DNA from: Pseudomonas sivasensis
GTDB lineage: Bacteria; Pseudomonadota; Gammaproteobacteria; Pseudomonadales; Pseudomonadaceae
Reading direction: 5' to 3'
NCBI RefSeq assembly: GCF_013778505.1
Contig: NZ_JAAOWU010000009.1
Span: 62,001 to 126,000 of the forward strand
Length of the DNA stretch: 64,000 bases
A program made the position numbers and the translations under genes. This document shows, one piece after another, positions 42,238-51,766 of this stretch. How positions within the stretch are numbered: the stretch's first letter is position 1; each line of letters begins with the position of its first letter. The notes beneath the pieces were generated by a model. It made no database searches and had not been told where the DNA came from. It was given only the letters and a program-made list of their open reading frames with translations.

Positions 42238-43566
42238 ATGGCCAAGAAGCTTTATATCGAAACCCACGGTTGCCAGATGAACGAGTACGACAGCTCGCGC
42301 ATGGTCGATCTGCTGGGCGAACACCAGGCCCTGGAAGTCACCGCCCGCGCCGAAGATGCCGACGTTATCCTGCTCAATACTTGCTCGATCCGCGAGCGTG
42401 CCCAGGACCGTGTGTACTCGCAGTTGGGCCGCTGGCGTGAATTGAAACTGGCCAATCCAGAGATGGTAATCGCCGTCGGCGGTTGCGTGGCCAGCCAGGA
42501 AGGCGCCGCGATCCGCGACCGCGCCCCCTATGTCGACGTGGTCTTCGGCCCGCAAACCCTGCACCGCTTGCCGGAAATGATCGACGCGGCCCGTATCACC
42601 AAGCTGCCTCAGGTAGACGTCTCGTTCCCGGAAATCGAAAAATTCGACCATTTGCCTGAGCCGCGTATCGACGGGCCAAGCGCCTATGTATCGGTGATGG
42701 AAGGCTGCAGCAAGTACTGCACCTTCTGCGTGGTGCCCTACACCCGTGGCGAAGAGGTCAGCCGGCCCTTTGACGACGTGCTGGCAGAGATCATCCACCT
42801 GGCCGAAAACGGCGTGCGCGAAGTGACCCTGTTGGGCCAGAACGTCAACGGCTATCGCGGCTTGACCGAGGACGGGCGCCTGGCGGACTTGGCAGAGTTG
42901 ATCCGCGTAGTGGCAGCAGTGGACGGTATCGAGCGCATCCGTTACACCACTTCGCACCCGCTGGAGTTCTCCGACAGCCTGATCCAGGCCCACGCCGACG
43001 TGCCTGAGCTGGTTAAGCACCTGCATTTGCCGGTGCAGTCGGGTTCGGATCGCATCTTGTCGGCAATGAAGCGCAATCACACCGCCCTGGAATACAAATC
43101 CAAACTGCGCAAATTGCGTGCAGCAGTGCCGGGCATCTGCATCAGCTCAGACTTTATCGTCGGCTTCCCAGGCGAGACCGAAAAAGACTTCCAGCAGACC
43201 ATGAAGCTGATTGAAGACGTCGGTTTCGACTTCTCCTATTCGTTCGTCTACAGCCAACGCCCCGGCACACCCGCCGCCGATCTGGTGGACGAAACCCCGG
43301 AAGCGCTGAAAAAAGAGCGCTTGAACGCGCTACAACACCGACTGAACCAGCAGGGCTTCGAGATCAGCCGACAAATGGTCGGTTCAGTCCAGCGCATCCT
43401 GGTCACCGACTACTCGAAGAAAGATCCCGGCGAATTGCAGGGCCGCACCGAGAACAATCGGATCGTCAACTTCCGTTGCGACAATCCAACCCTGATCGGC
43501 CAATTTGCCGATGTGCACATCGATGCGGCGCAACCACACTCGCTGCGCGGCTCTCTGGTGCAATAA
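42238..43566 (+). CDS. miaB: tRNA-2-methylthio-N6-dimethylallyladenosine synthase
   Basis: 442 residues. It methylthiolates position 37 of tRNA. Cluster-binding cysteines of the UPF0004 domain are C12, C49 and C83. The radical SAM cluster is C157-x3-C161-x2-C164 in GCSKYCTFCVVPYTRGEE. A TRAM domain closes the protein. The ATG at 42238 is preferred to an upstream in-frame start. It leads the miaB-phoH-ybeY-corC-lnt block. Confidence 0.96.
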   Translation: MAKKLYIETHGCQMNEYDSSRMVDLLGEHQALEVTARAEDADVILLNTCSIRERAQDRVYSQLGRWRELKLANPEMVIAVGGCVASQEGAAIRDRAPYVDVVFGPQTLHRLPEMIDAARITKLPQVDVSFPEIEKFDHLPEPRIDGPSAYVSVMEGCSKYCTFCVVPYTRGEEVSRPFDDVLAEIIHLAENGVREVTLLGQNVNGYRGLTEDGRLADLAELIRVVAAVDGIERIRYTTSHPLEFSDSLIQAHADVPELVKHLHLPVQSGSDRILSAMKRNHTALEYKSKLRKLRAAVPGICISSDFIVGFPGETEKDFQQTMKLIEDVGFDFSYSFVYSQRPGTPAADLVDETPEALKKERLNALQHRLNQQGFEISRQMVGSVQRILVTDYSKKDPGELQGRTENNRIVNFRCDNPTLIGQFADVHIDAAQPHSLRGSLVQ

Positions 43567-43569
43567 ATT

Positions 43570-43596
43570 TGGGAGGGGGCTTGCCCCCTCCCACAT
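43570..43596. repeat. Single REP palindrome
   Basis: GGGAGGGGGCTTGCCCCCTCCC, a near-perfect palindrome, in the gap between miaB and phoH. A single copy without partner. Confidence 0.85.
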
Positions 43597-43698
43597 AGGA
43601 GCCGTGCAACATTCCAATGACGTAAGTGCTTTCGTACCCGCGTCACTGGCGTTATCCTCTCTTTCACCTAAACAGCCAAAGGGCGGCTAAAAGCGACC

Positions 43699-44703
43699 TT
43701 GAACGCACCCACAGTAGAACCCCATCGTTTTATCCTTGAGCCCTTTGAGGCTCGCCGTTTCGCCAATCTGTGCGGACAGTTCGACGAGCACCTGCGCCTG
43801 ATCGAACAACGCCTGGGCATCGAGATCCGCAATCGCGGCAATCAGTTCGAGCTTATTGGTGAAGCCCAGCCCACTAAATCTGCAGAAAATCTGCTGCGCC
43901 GTCTCTACCGCGAAACCAAGGGTAGCGAGCTGTCGCCAGAAACCGTGCACCTGTATTTGCAGGAGTCGGCTGTGGAAGACTTGGCTAACAACCCCGTCGC
44001 TGAAGCCAGCGTGGCATTGCGTACCAAGAAAGGCATGATTCGCCCAAAGGGCTTGAATCAGCAGAAGTACGTCAAGGCAATCCTCGGCAACGATATCAAT
44101 TTCGGCATCGGCCCCGCCGGTACCGGCAAGACCTACCTCGCCGTGGCCTGTGCAGTGGATGCCCTTGAGCGCGAGCAAGTGCGCCGCATCCTGCTGGTGC
44201 GCCCGGCGGTCGAAGCGGGCGAAAAGCTCGGTTTCCTGCCCGGCGACCTCGCACAGAAGATCGACCCGTACCTGCGTCCACTCTACGACGCGCTGTACGA
44301 GATGCTTGGCTTTGAATACGTGGCCAAGCTGATCGAACGCCAGGTGATTGAAATCGCCCCGCTGGCCTACATGCGCGGCCGCACCTTGAGCAACAGTTTC
44401 ATCATCCTCGACGAAAGCCAGAACACTACGGTCGAGCAGATGAAGATGTTCCTGACCCGCATCGGGTTCGGCTCGACGGCCATCATCACAGGCGACATTA
44501 CCCAGGTTGACCTGCCCAAGGGCACCAAGTCGGGCTTGAGCCATGTGATTGAAGTGCTCAAGGACGTGCCGGGTATCAGTTTCACGCATTTCTCACCCAA
44601 GGACGTAGTGCGCCACCCGCTGGTGCAACGCATCGTCGAAGCCTACGAGCGCTTCGAACACCGCGACGACGGACTGTCAAAGGACATTCGCCGCGATGCT
44701 TGA
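43699..44703 (+). CDS. ybeZ: PhoH family ATPase (YbeZ/PhoL)
   Basis: 334 residues. The Walker A is GPAGTGKTYLAV and Walker B is FIILDESQNTT. It acts with YbeY in rRNA maturation and stress. The frame has no ATG at the start: TTG at 43699 gives LNAPTVEPHRFILEPFE, the expected N-terminus, so a TTG start is likely. The gene overlaps ybeY by eight bases. Confidence 0.92.
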   Translation: MNAPTVEPHRFILEPFEARRFANLCGQFDEHLRLIEQRLGIEIRNRGNQFELIGEAQPTKSAENLLRRLYRETKGSELSPETVHLYLQESAVEDLANNPVAEASVALRTKKGMIRPKGLNQQKYVKAILGNDINFGIGPAGTGKTYLAVACAVDALEREQVRRILLVRPAVEAGEKLGFLPGDLAQKIDPYLRPLYDALYEMLGFEYVAKLIERQVIEIAPLAYMRGRTLSNSFIILDESQNTTVEQMKMFLTRIGFGSTAIITGDITQVDLPKGTKSGLSHVIEVLKDVPGISFTHFSPKDVVRHPLVQRIVEAYERFEHRDDGLSKDIRRDA

Positions 44704-45154
44704 GCTTGACCTGCAACTGGCCACCGAGGCGCCCGCCCCCAGTGAAGAACAATTCCGCCAATGGTGCGCACTGGCCCTGCGCCAGCGCACTGCCGACTCG
44801 GAATTGACCATCCGTCTGGTGGACGAGCCCGAAGGCCGCGAGTTGAACCACACCTGGCGCCAGAAAGACTACGCGACCAACGTGCTGTCGTTCCCCGCCG
44901 ACGTACCCGACGAGCTGCTGGATATCCCGTTGCTGGGCGATCTGGTGATCTGCGTCGAAGTGGTGGAGCGCGAGGCGAAGGAACAAGGTAAGACGCTGGA
45001 AGCCCACTGGGCTCATCTAGTCATCCACGGCTGCTTGCATCTCTTGGGTTACGACCATATAGACGATGACGAAGCCGAGGAAATGGAAACACTGGAACAA
45101 ACGTTGCTTGCCGAACTGGGTCACCCTGATCCGTATGCAGACGACGAAACATAA
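44696..45154 (+). CDS. ybeY: Endoribonuclease YbeY
   Basis: 152 residues. A zinc endoribonuclease for 16S rRNA 3' end maturation. The metal site HGCLHLLGYDH is followed by the DDDEAEEM acidic run. It starts inside the end of phoH (8-base overlap), showing coupled translation. Confidence 0.95.
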   Translation: MLELDLQLATEAPAPSEEQFRQWCALALRQRTADSELTIRLVDEPEGRELNHTWRQKDYATNVLSFPADVPDELLDIPLLGDLVICVEVVEREAKEQGKTLEAHWAHLVIHGCLHLLGYDHIDDDEAEEMETLEQTLLAELGHPDPYADDET

Positions 45155-45185
45155 CTGACACAACAAAGGATTTAGAGTAATCGCT

Positions 45186-46025
45186 ATGAGCGAAGACCGA
45201 TCGAGCAACGGGCAAAAGTCATGGCTGGGTAAACTGACCCAGGCTTTTGCCCACGAGCCGAAAAACCGCCAGGAGCTGCTGGAGCTGCTGCGCGAGGCCC
45301 ACCAGAACAAGTTGCTGGACAGCGAAGCGCTGGCCATCGTCGAAGGCGCCATCCAGGTCGCTGACCTGCAAGTACGGGACATCATGGTCCCGCGCTCGCA
45401 GATGATCAGCATCAAGGCGACCCAGACCCCGCGGGAATTCCTCCCGGCCGTGATCGACTCCGCGCACTCGCGCTACCCGGTGATCGGTGAAAGCCATGAC
45501 GACGTCATGGGCGTCCTGCTGGCCAAGGACCTGCTGCCGCTGATCCTCAAGGAGAACGGCGACAGCTTCAACATCAAGGACCTGCTGCGTCCCGCCACCT
45601 TCGTACCCGAATCCAAGCGCCTGAATGTGCTGCTGCGCGAATTCCGCGCCAACCACAATCACATGGCCATTGTGATCGACGAATACGGCGGCGTGGCCGG
45701 CCTCGTGACCATCGAAGACGTGCTGGAACAGATCGTCGGCGACATCGAAGATGAGCACGACGTCGAAGAAGACAGCTACATCAAGCCGCTGCCGAGCGGT
45801 GACTTCCTGGTCAAGGCGCTGACGCCGATCGAGAACTTCAACGAGTTTTTCGACAGCGAATTCTCCGACGACGAGTTCGACACCGTTGGCGGCCTGGTAA
45901 TGAGTGCGTTCGGGCATCTGCCCAAGCGTAACGAAACCACCGAGATCGGCGCGTATCGCTTCCGCATCCTGAATGCCGATAGCCGTCGTATCCACTTGAT
46001 CCGCTTGACCCCTATTGCCCGTTAA
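45186..46025 (+). CDS. corC: CorC/YbeX, CBS-domain protein
   Basis: 279 residues. Two CBS motifs (about 70-190; VRDIMVPRSQMISI, VTIEDVLEQIVGDIEDEHD) followed by a CorC/HlyC C-terminal domain (FDTVGGLVMSAFGHLPKR). It has been tied to Mg/Co homeostasis and ribosome maturation. There is no membrane segment, so it is cytoplasmic. It starts 31 bases after ybeY. Confidence 0.92.
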   Translation: MSEDRSSNGQKSWLGKLTQAFAHEPKNRQELLELLREAHQNKLLDSEALAIVEGAIQVADLQVRDIMVPRSQMISIKATQTPREFLPAVIDSAHSRYPVIGESHDDVMGVLLAKDLLPLILKENGDSFNIKDLLRPATFVPESKRLNVLLREFRANHNHMAIVIDEYGGVAGLVTIEDVLEQIVGDIEDEHDVEEDSYIKPLPSGDFLVKALTPIENFNEFFDSEFSDDEFDTVGGLVMSAFGHLPKRNETTEIGAYRFRILNADSRRIHLIRLTPIAR

Positions 46026-46033
46026 GGACTGAA

Positions 46034-47557
46034 ATGCGCCGCATGATCGCACCCGGCTGGCCCGGTAACTTGCTGGCCGTGGTGGCCGGCGCCATCACTA
46101 CCCTGGCGCTGGCGCCGTTCGATCTGTGGCCGTTTGCACTGATCGCGGTGGGAGTGTTCTATGTCGGCCTGCGAGAGCTGACACCCCGTCAGGCCCTGGG
46201 CCGTGGCTGGTGTTTCGGTTTCGGCCTGTTTGGTGCTGGCACCAGCTGGATTTACTACAGTATCCACCACTTCGGCGGCGCTTCGGTGCTGCTGGCGGGG
46301 TTCCTGATGCTGTTGTTCACCGCCGCCATTGCCTGGTTCTTCGCCCTGCCGGCTTGGCTGTGGGCGCGCTGGTTGCGTCGCAATGAAGCACCGTTGGCAG
46401 ATGCGCTGACGTTTGCCGCATTGTGGGTCGGCCAGGAAGCCTTTCGCGGCTGGTTCCTCACCGGATTCCCGTGGCTGTACTCCGGTTATAGCCAGCTCGA
46501 CGGCCCCCTCACCGGCCTGGCGCCAGTGGGTGGCATGTGGCTGATTTCCTTTGCCCTGGCACTGACGGCGGCCCTGCTGGGCAACCTGCCGCGCCTGCTG
46601 GCCAGTAAACGCAATGGGTTTATCGGCGCAGGTCTGGTGTTGCTGGTCGCCCCCTGGGCCATCGGCCTGGCGCTCAAGCATCACGCTTGGACGTCCCCGT
46701 CCGGCGCTCCGCTGACCGTAGCGGCCATCCAGGGCAACGTCGAACAAAGCATGAAGTGGGACCCCGAGCAGCTCAATGCGCAGCTCGCGCTGTACCGCGA
46801 CATGAGTTTCAGCTCCAAGCCTGTCGACCTGCTGGTGTGGCCGGAAACGGCGGTGCCGGTGCTCAAGGAGTCCGTCGAGGGCTACCTGGGGATGATGGGC
46901 AAGTTTGCCGCCGACCGACACACCGCGCTTATCACCGGCGTGCCAATACGCCAGGAAGTGCACCACCAGAAGCGCTACTTCAATGGCATCACCGTGGTAG
47001 GCGAAGGCGACGGCACTTACCTGAAGCAGAAGCTCGTGCCGTTTGGCGAATACGTGCCGCTGCAGGACATGCTGCGCGGACTGATTGCCTTCTTCGACCT
47101 GCCGATGTCGGACTTCGCCCGCGGCCCCGCCGACCAGGCGATGTTGCAGGCGAAGGGCTATCAGATCGCGCCTTTCATTTGCTACGAAGTGGTCTACCCG
47201 GAATTCGCCGCCGGACTGTCGGCCCAGAGCGACCTGCTGCTGACCATCAGCAATGACACCTGGTTCGGCCGCTCCATTGGCCCGCTGCAGCACCTGCAAA
47301 TGGCGCAGATGCGTGCGTTGGAAGCTGGGCGCTGGATGATCCGTGCGACCAATAATGGCGTGACTGGGTTGATCAACCCGTTTGGCCAGATCACTGCGCA
47401 GATCCCGCAATTCGAGCGCGGAATCCTCTATGGCGAAGTGGTGCCGATGCATAACCTGACGCCATACCTGCAATGGCGCTCGTGGCCGCTGATCATCGTG
47501 TGCCTGGGGTTGTTTGGTTGGGCGCTGCTGGCAGGCCGGATGTCAAAAACCGTCTAA
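46034..47557 (+). CDS. lnt: Apolipoprotein N-acyltransferase
   Basis: 507 residues. It adds the third acyl chain to lipoproteins at the inner membrane. Six or more N-terminal membrane helices are followed by a nitrilase-type domain with the catalytic Glu in LLVWPETAVPV, Lys in YLKQKLVPFGEYVP and Cys in APFICYEVVYPE. It starts nine bases after corC. Confidence 0.95.
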   Translation: MRRMIAPGWPGNLLAVVAGAITTLALAPFDLWPFALIAVGVFYVGLRELTPRQALGRGWCFGFGLFGAGTSWIYYSIHHFGGASVLLAGFLMLLFTAAIAWFFALPAWLWARWLRRNEAPLADALTFAALWVGQEAFRGWFLTGFPWLYSGYSQLDGPLTGLAPVGGMWLISFALALTAALLGNLPRLLASKRNGFIGAGLVLLVAPWAIGLALKHHAWTSPSGAPLTVAAIQGNVEQSMKWDPEQLNAQLALYRDMSFSSKPVDLLVWPETAVPVLKESVEGYLGMMGKFAADRHTALITGVPIRQEVHHQKRYFNGITVVGEGDGTYLKQKLVPFGEYVPLQDMLRGLIAFFDLPMSDFARGPADQAMLQAKGYQIAPFICYEVVYPEFAAGLSAQSDLLLTISNDTWFGRSIGPLQHLQMAQMRALEAGRWMIRATNNGVTGLINPFGQITAQIPQFERGILYGEVVPMHNLTPYLQWRSWPLIIVCLGLFGWALLAGRMSKTV

Positions 47558-47577
47558 CAGCCAACGCGAATCAAAAT

Positions 47578-47605
47578 GTGGGAGAGGACTTGCCCCCTCC
47601 TACAT
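47578..47605. repeat. Degenerate single REP palindrome
   Basis: GTGGGAGAGGACTTGCCCCCTCCTAC, a REP copy with mismatches, between the convergent lnt and the YdcF-like gene. It may act as a transcription boundary. Confidence 0.75.
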
Positions 47606-47631
47606 CTTGATCTGCATTTTAATCAGCAGGG

Positions 47632-48393
47632 TTATCGATAGAACAACCGATACCCCACCTGCCCTACCGCCTCGTTGATCAACTGCCCGCTCTGCCACAC
47701 CGACTTGAACTCGGGCATCCATCCACCCAGCGGCCGGGCATTGTCCACGCCCAGAAACCCCACCGGCGCCGGCACCACGGTGAAGCCGGCCTTTTCAAAA
47801 CTCCACACCGAACGCGGCATGTGCCAGGCCTGTGTCACGACCACCACACGCTTGATGCCCTCGGGCAATAGAATCTCGGCACTCATCTGTGCGTTTTCCC
47901 AGGTGGTACGGCTGCGCTCTTCCTTCCAGCGCACCGTAACGCCGAAATCATCCTGCATCGATACCGCCATCAGCTCAGCTTCGCTGGGCGGCGTGCCGTA
48001 GTGCAATCCCCCGGTGGTAAGCACCGGCAGGCCGGACGCCTTGGCCAGTCGGGCGGCATACCGCTGGCGCTCCAGGCCAATACCGGTAGGCTGATCAGAA
48101 CCCCATGCCGGGTCGCCGCGCTCGCGTCCCGAGCCCAGCACCACAATGGCGTCGGCGCGCTGGGCCAGGGTCGACCAGTCTTCACGCGCCAACGGAGGCT
48201 CGGTCTCCAGGGCCCGCGCGCCCCACTCCACGGCCACCGGCAAGCTGATCAACCACATGCCGCCAAACCCCAGGGCAAAGCAGCAGCCGGCCAAACGTGG
48301 GCGAGTGCGTCTAAACCACCAGGCAAGGGCCAGCAGCAGCAAGAGAATGCCGGGCGGCAGGAGCAGTTGTTTAATGAAATAACGAATAGGCAT
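47632..48393 (-). CDS. YdcF/ElyC family (DUF218) membrane protein
   Basis: 253 residues from the ATG at 48393; an upstream in-frame start is not protein-like. Two N-terminal membrane segments (IKQLLLPPGILLLLLALAWW; AGCCFALGFGGMWLISLPVAV) are followed by a DUF218 domain (ADAIVVLGSGRERGDPAW, RTTWENAQMSAEIL, VVVTQAWHMPRSVWSF). The family includes ElyC, linked to envelope synthesis. Confidence 0.82.
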   Translation of the reverse strand: MPIRYFIKQLLLPPGILLLLLALAWWFRRTRPRLAGCCFALGFGGMWLISLPVAVEWGARALETEPPLAREDWSTLAQRADAIVVLGSGRERGDPAWGSDQPTGIGLERQRYAARLAKASGLPVLTTGGLHYGTPPSEAELMAVSMQDDFGVTVRWKEERSRTTWENAQMSAEILLPEGIKRVVVVTQAWHMPRSVWSFEKAGFTVVPAPVGFLGVDNARPLGGWMPEFKSVWQSGQLINEAVGQVGYRLFYR

Positions 48394-48492
48394 CGGGCAT
48401 CTCCAAAGATGCCCGAAGCCTAAGGTGTAACGGGGTTTAGCGACAATCTCTACAGTGAAATAGCGCAATGGTGTTGTTCAGCGGGGGGTTAA

Positions 48493-48810
48493 CTACTTGT
48501 AGCGGGCGGACCGGAATGTTTCCGGGCCACGACCGGCCGGCAAGTCCTTGAGCCACACCACCTTGGCAGAGTGCGTAGGCTCTTGGACTGGCGGGGTTGC
48601 CACCCAAGGGCGCGCACTGCGTTTGTTGCGTTCCAGGTAAGCCTTGATCAGTTCCAACTCCGCGCGACTCAATCCACGCAGTTCCAACTCGACAGGCCGT
48701 TCATCACGCAATCGGCCCGCTGTCCTCGCTGCATCCAATGCACGACCCAATCGGTCGATCAGTCCCTCGTAGACGTCCGGTTTAGTTGCGATTCGCTGCG
48801 ATTCAACCAT
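48493..48810 (-). CDS. Conserved hypothetical protein, 105 aa
   Basis: MVESQRIATKPDVYEGLIDRLGRALDAAR...: a charged helical protein with RGLSRAELELIKAYLERNKRS in the middle and a basic tail. The ATG at 48810 follows GAGGTGAGGGG. It is found next to leuS in Pseudomonas as far as I recall; function unknown. It is divergent from leuS. Confidence 0.7.
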   Translation of the reverse strand: MVESQRIATKPDVYEGLIDRLGRALDAARTAGRLRDERPVELELRGLSRAELELIKAYLERNKRSARPWVATPPVQEPTHSAKVVWLKDLPAGRGPETFRSARYK

Positions 48811-49071
48811 CCCCTCACCTCATTGAAGAAAGACTTGCTCCCCACTGAACAGCGTAGCCCTCGTTGCTGCGCCTGCCCGGCGCCGCGACAGACGGCCTCG
48901 GCTACGCAATCAGGGTTTCCCTCGATAGAGTGGGGTCATGTATGCTACGGCGCTTCCTGTAACTCCACTTCCCGCAGGGTTTGGGCACGGACGCGCCGCT
49001 TTTTGGTGTCGAACAACCTGAACGTTGCACCGAAGAGGATTAGGCCACCCCTATCCAGTTCAAAAGTAGCC

Positions 49072-51678
49072 ATGCACGAACAATATCAGCCCCGTGAAAT
49101 AGAAAATGCCGCCCAAACCTTCTGGGACGAGCAAAAGTCCTTTGAAGTCAGTGAACAGCCAGGCAAGGAGACTTTCTATTGCCTATCGATGTTCCCTTAC
49201 CCCAGCGGCAAGCTACACATGGGGCACGTGCGTAACTACACCATCGGCGACGTGATTTCCCGCTACCAGCGCATGCAAGGCAAGAACGTCCTGCAACCCA
49301 TGGGTTGGGACGCCTTCGGCATGCCGGCGGAAAACGCTGCGATGAAAAACAACGTGGCTCCCGCCAAGTGGACCTACGAAAACATCGCCTACATGAAGAC
49401 CCAGCTGCGCAGCCTGGGCCTGGCGGTGGACTGGTCCCGCGAAGTGACCACCTGCAAGCCGGATTACTACCGCTGGGAACAATGGCTGTTCACTCGCCTG
49501 TTCGAAAAAGGCGTGATCTACAAAAAAAGCGGCACCGTGAACTGGGACCCGATCGACCAGACCGTGCTGGCCAACGAGCAGGTGATCGACGGGCGCGGCT
49601 GGCGTTCCGGCGCGCTGATCGAAAAGCGCGAAATCCCGATGTACTACTTCAAGATCACCGCCTACGCGGATGAACTCTTGTCGAGCCTCGACGATTTGCC
49701 GGGCTGGCCTGAACAGGTCAAGACCATGCAGCGCAACTGGATCGGCAAGTCCAAGGGCATGGAAGTGCAGTTCCCGTACAACGTCGACTCCATCGGCGAA
49801 GCGGGCGCACTCAAAGTCTTCACCACCCGTCCCGACACCCTGATGGGCGCGACCTACGTCGCCGTGGCCGCCGAGCACCCGCTGGCCACCCAGGCCGCAC
49901 AGAACAACCCCGAGCTGCAGGCGTTCATCGCCGAATGCAAAGGCGGCAGCGTGGCTGAAGCCGACGTCGCCACCCAAGAGAAAAAAGGCCTGCCGACCGG
50001 CCTGTTCGTCGAGCACCCACTGACCGGCGAGAAGTTGCCGGTTTGGGTCGCCAATTACGTGTTGATGCACTACGGCGATGGCGCAGTAATGGCTGTACCG
50101 GCCCACGACGAGCGTGATTTCGAATTCGCCACCAAATACAACCTGCCGATCAAGTCGGTGGTGCGCACCAGTTCGGGCGACACCAACCCGGCCCCGTGGC
50201 AAGACGCTTATGGCGAGCACGGCACGCTGATCAACTCCGGCGAGTTCGACGGCCTGGACTTCGCCGGCGCCTTCGACGCCATCGAAGTCGCACTGATCAA
50301 GAAGAACCTCGGCGCCTCGCGCACCCAGTTCCGCCTGCGCGACTGGGGCATCAGCCGCCAGCGTTACTGGGGCTGCCCGATCCCAATCATCCACTGCGAT
50401 ACCTGCGGTGACGTGCCGGTGCCGGAAGACCAGTTGCCAGTCGTGCTGCCGGAAGACGTGGTGCCGGACGGCGCCGGTTCGCCATTGGCACGCATGCCTG
50501 AGTTCTACGAGTGCAGTTGCCCTAAATGCGGCCAGCCTGCCAAGCGTGAAACCGACACCATGGACACCTTCGTGGAGTCCTCGTGGTACTACGCCCGCTA
50601 CGCCTCGCCTCACTACGAGGGTGGCCTGGTGGAAAAATCCGCGGCTGACCATTGGTTGCCGGTGGATCAGTACATTGGTGGCATCGAACACGCCATTCTT
50701 CACCTGCTGTACGCGCGTTTCTTCCATAAGCTGATGCGCGACGAAGGCCTGGTGAGTTCCAACGAGCCGTTCAAGAACCTGCTGACCCAAGGCATGGTGA
50801 TCGCCGAGACCTACTATCGCCGCGAAGCCAATGGCGCCTACACCTGGTTCAACCCGGCGGACGTCGAACTTGAGCGCGACAGCAAAGCCAAGGTCATCAG
50901 CGCCAAGCTGATCGCCGACGGCCTGCCGGTGGAGATCGGCGGTACCGAGAAAATGGCCAAGTCGAAGAACAATGGCGTCGACCCACAGTCGATGATCGAC
51001 CAGTTCGGTGCCGACACCTGCCGTCTGTTCATGATGTTCGCCTCGCCACCTGACATGAGCGCCGAATGGTCCGACTCCGGCGTCGAAGGCTCGCACCGCT
51101 TCCTCAAGCGCGTCTGGCGCCTGGCTCACGCCCATGTCAGCCAGGGCCTGCCGGCCAAGCTGGACGTGGCGTCCCTGAGCGACGAGCAGAAACTTATTCG
51201 CCGCAGCACCCACCTGGCCATCAAGCAAGCCAGCCAGGATGTAGGCCAAAACCACAAGTTCAACACCGCCATCGCCCAGGTGATGACATTGATGAACGTG
51301 CTGGAGAAAGCCCCGCAAGCGACCGAACAGGACCGCGCACTGGTACAGGAAGGCCTGGAAACGGTCACCCTGCTGCTGGCACCGATTACGCCGCACATCA
51401 GTCACGACCTGTGGAGCCGTCTGGGCCATAGCGACGCAGTCATCGATGCGCGCTGGCCGGTGCAGGATGACAGCGCCCTGGTACAGGACACGCTGCAACT
51501 GGTGATCCAGGTCAACGGTAAGCTGCGTGGCCAGATCGACATGCCGGCCAGTGCCAGCCGTGAAGAAGTCGAAGCGGCCGCACGCGTCAACGAGAACGTG
51601 CTGCGCTTTACCGAAGGCCTGACGATCCGCAAAGTGATCGTGGTGCCTGGCAAATTGGTCAATATCGTCGCTAGCTAA
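49072..51678 (+). CDS. leuS: Leucyl-tRNA synthetase
   Basis: 868 residues. Class I signature KLHMGHVRNYT (HIGH variant), the editing domain with VFTTRPDTLMGATYVAVA, and KMAKSKNNGVDPQ (KMSKS with Ala in the third position), then the anticodon-binding domain. The ATG at 49072 gives MHEQYQPREIEN, the usual start. A long in-frame extension to 48571 is rejected. The 260 bases upstream are the promoter and leader; no T-box is seen. Confidence 0.97.
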   Translation: MHEQYQPREIENAAQTFWDEQKSFEVSEQPGKETFYCLSMFPYPSGKLHMGHVRNYTIGDVISRYQRMQGKNVLQPMGWDAFGMPAENAAMKNNVAPAKWTYENIAYMKTQLRSLGLAVDWSREVTTCKPDYYRWEQWLFTRLFEKGVIYKKSGTVNWDPIDQTVLANEQVIDGRGWRSGALIEKREIPMYYFKITAYADELLSSLDDLPGWPEQVKTMQRNWIGKSKGMEVQFPYNVDSIGEAGALKVFTTRPDTLMGATYVAVAAEHPLATQAAQNNPELQAFIAECKGGSVAEADVATQEKKGLPTGLFVEHPLTGEKLPVWVANYVLMHYGDGAVMAVPAHDERDFEFATKYNLPIKSVVRTSSGDTNPAPWQDAYGEHGTLINSGEFDGLDFAGAFDAIEVALIKKNLGASRTQFRLRDWGISRQRYWGCPIPIIHCDTCGDVPVPEDQLPVVLPEDVVPDGAGSPLARMPEFYECSCPKCGQPAKRETDTMDTFVESSWYYARYASPHYEGGLVEKSAADHWLPVDQYIGGIEHAILHLLYARFFHKLMRDEGLVSSNEPFKNLLTQGMVIAETYYRREANGAYTWFNPADVELERDSKAKVISAKLIADGLPVEIGGTEKMAKSKNNGVDPQSMIDQFGADTCRLFMMFASPPDMSAEWSDSGVEGSHRFLKRVWRLAHAHVSQGLPAKLDVASLSDEQKLIRRSTHLAIKQASQDVGQNHKFNTAIAQVMTLMNVLEKAPQATEQDRALVQEGLETVTLLLAPITPHISHDLWSRLGHSDAVIDARWPVQDDSALVQDTLQLVIQVNGKLRGQIDMPASASREEVEAAARVNENVLRFTEGLTIRKVIVVPGKLVNIVAS

Positions 51679-51686
51679 TCGCATCG

Positions 51687-51710
51687 GGCGCAGGGCTTGA
51701 GCCCTGCGCC
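51687..51710 (+). terminator. Strong hairpin between leuS and lptE
   Basis: GGCGCAGGGC (51687-51696) pairs perfectly with GCCCTGCGCC (51701-51710) around TTGA. No T tract follows (GAACAAAGCC), so it may be a processing or stability element, not a true terminator. Confidence 0.55.
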
Positions 51711-51766
51711 GAACAAAGCCTTCAAGGCCTCGATAAGGCCCACATGGTTTCAAGGGGAGCAACAAA

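Noticed and set aside
46022..47473. 483-codon minus-strand frame opposite lnt
   Set aside because: Low-complexity Gln/His/Arg-rich sequence typical of antisense shadow of a GC-rich gene; lnt on the plus strand has its catalytic residues.
48571..49071. N-terminal extension of leuS by 167 codons
   Set aside because: Overlaps the divergent hypothetical gene and the promoter region; leuS begins MHEQYQPREIEN at 49072 as in the family.
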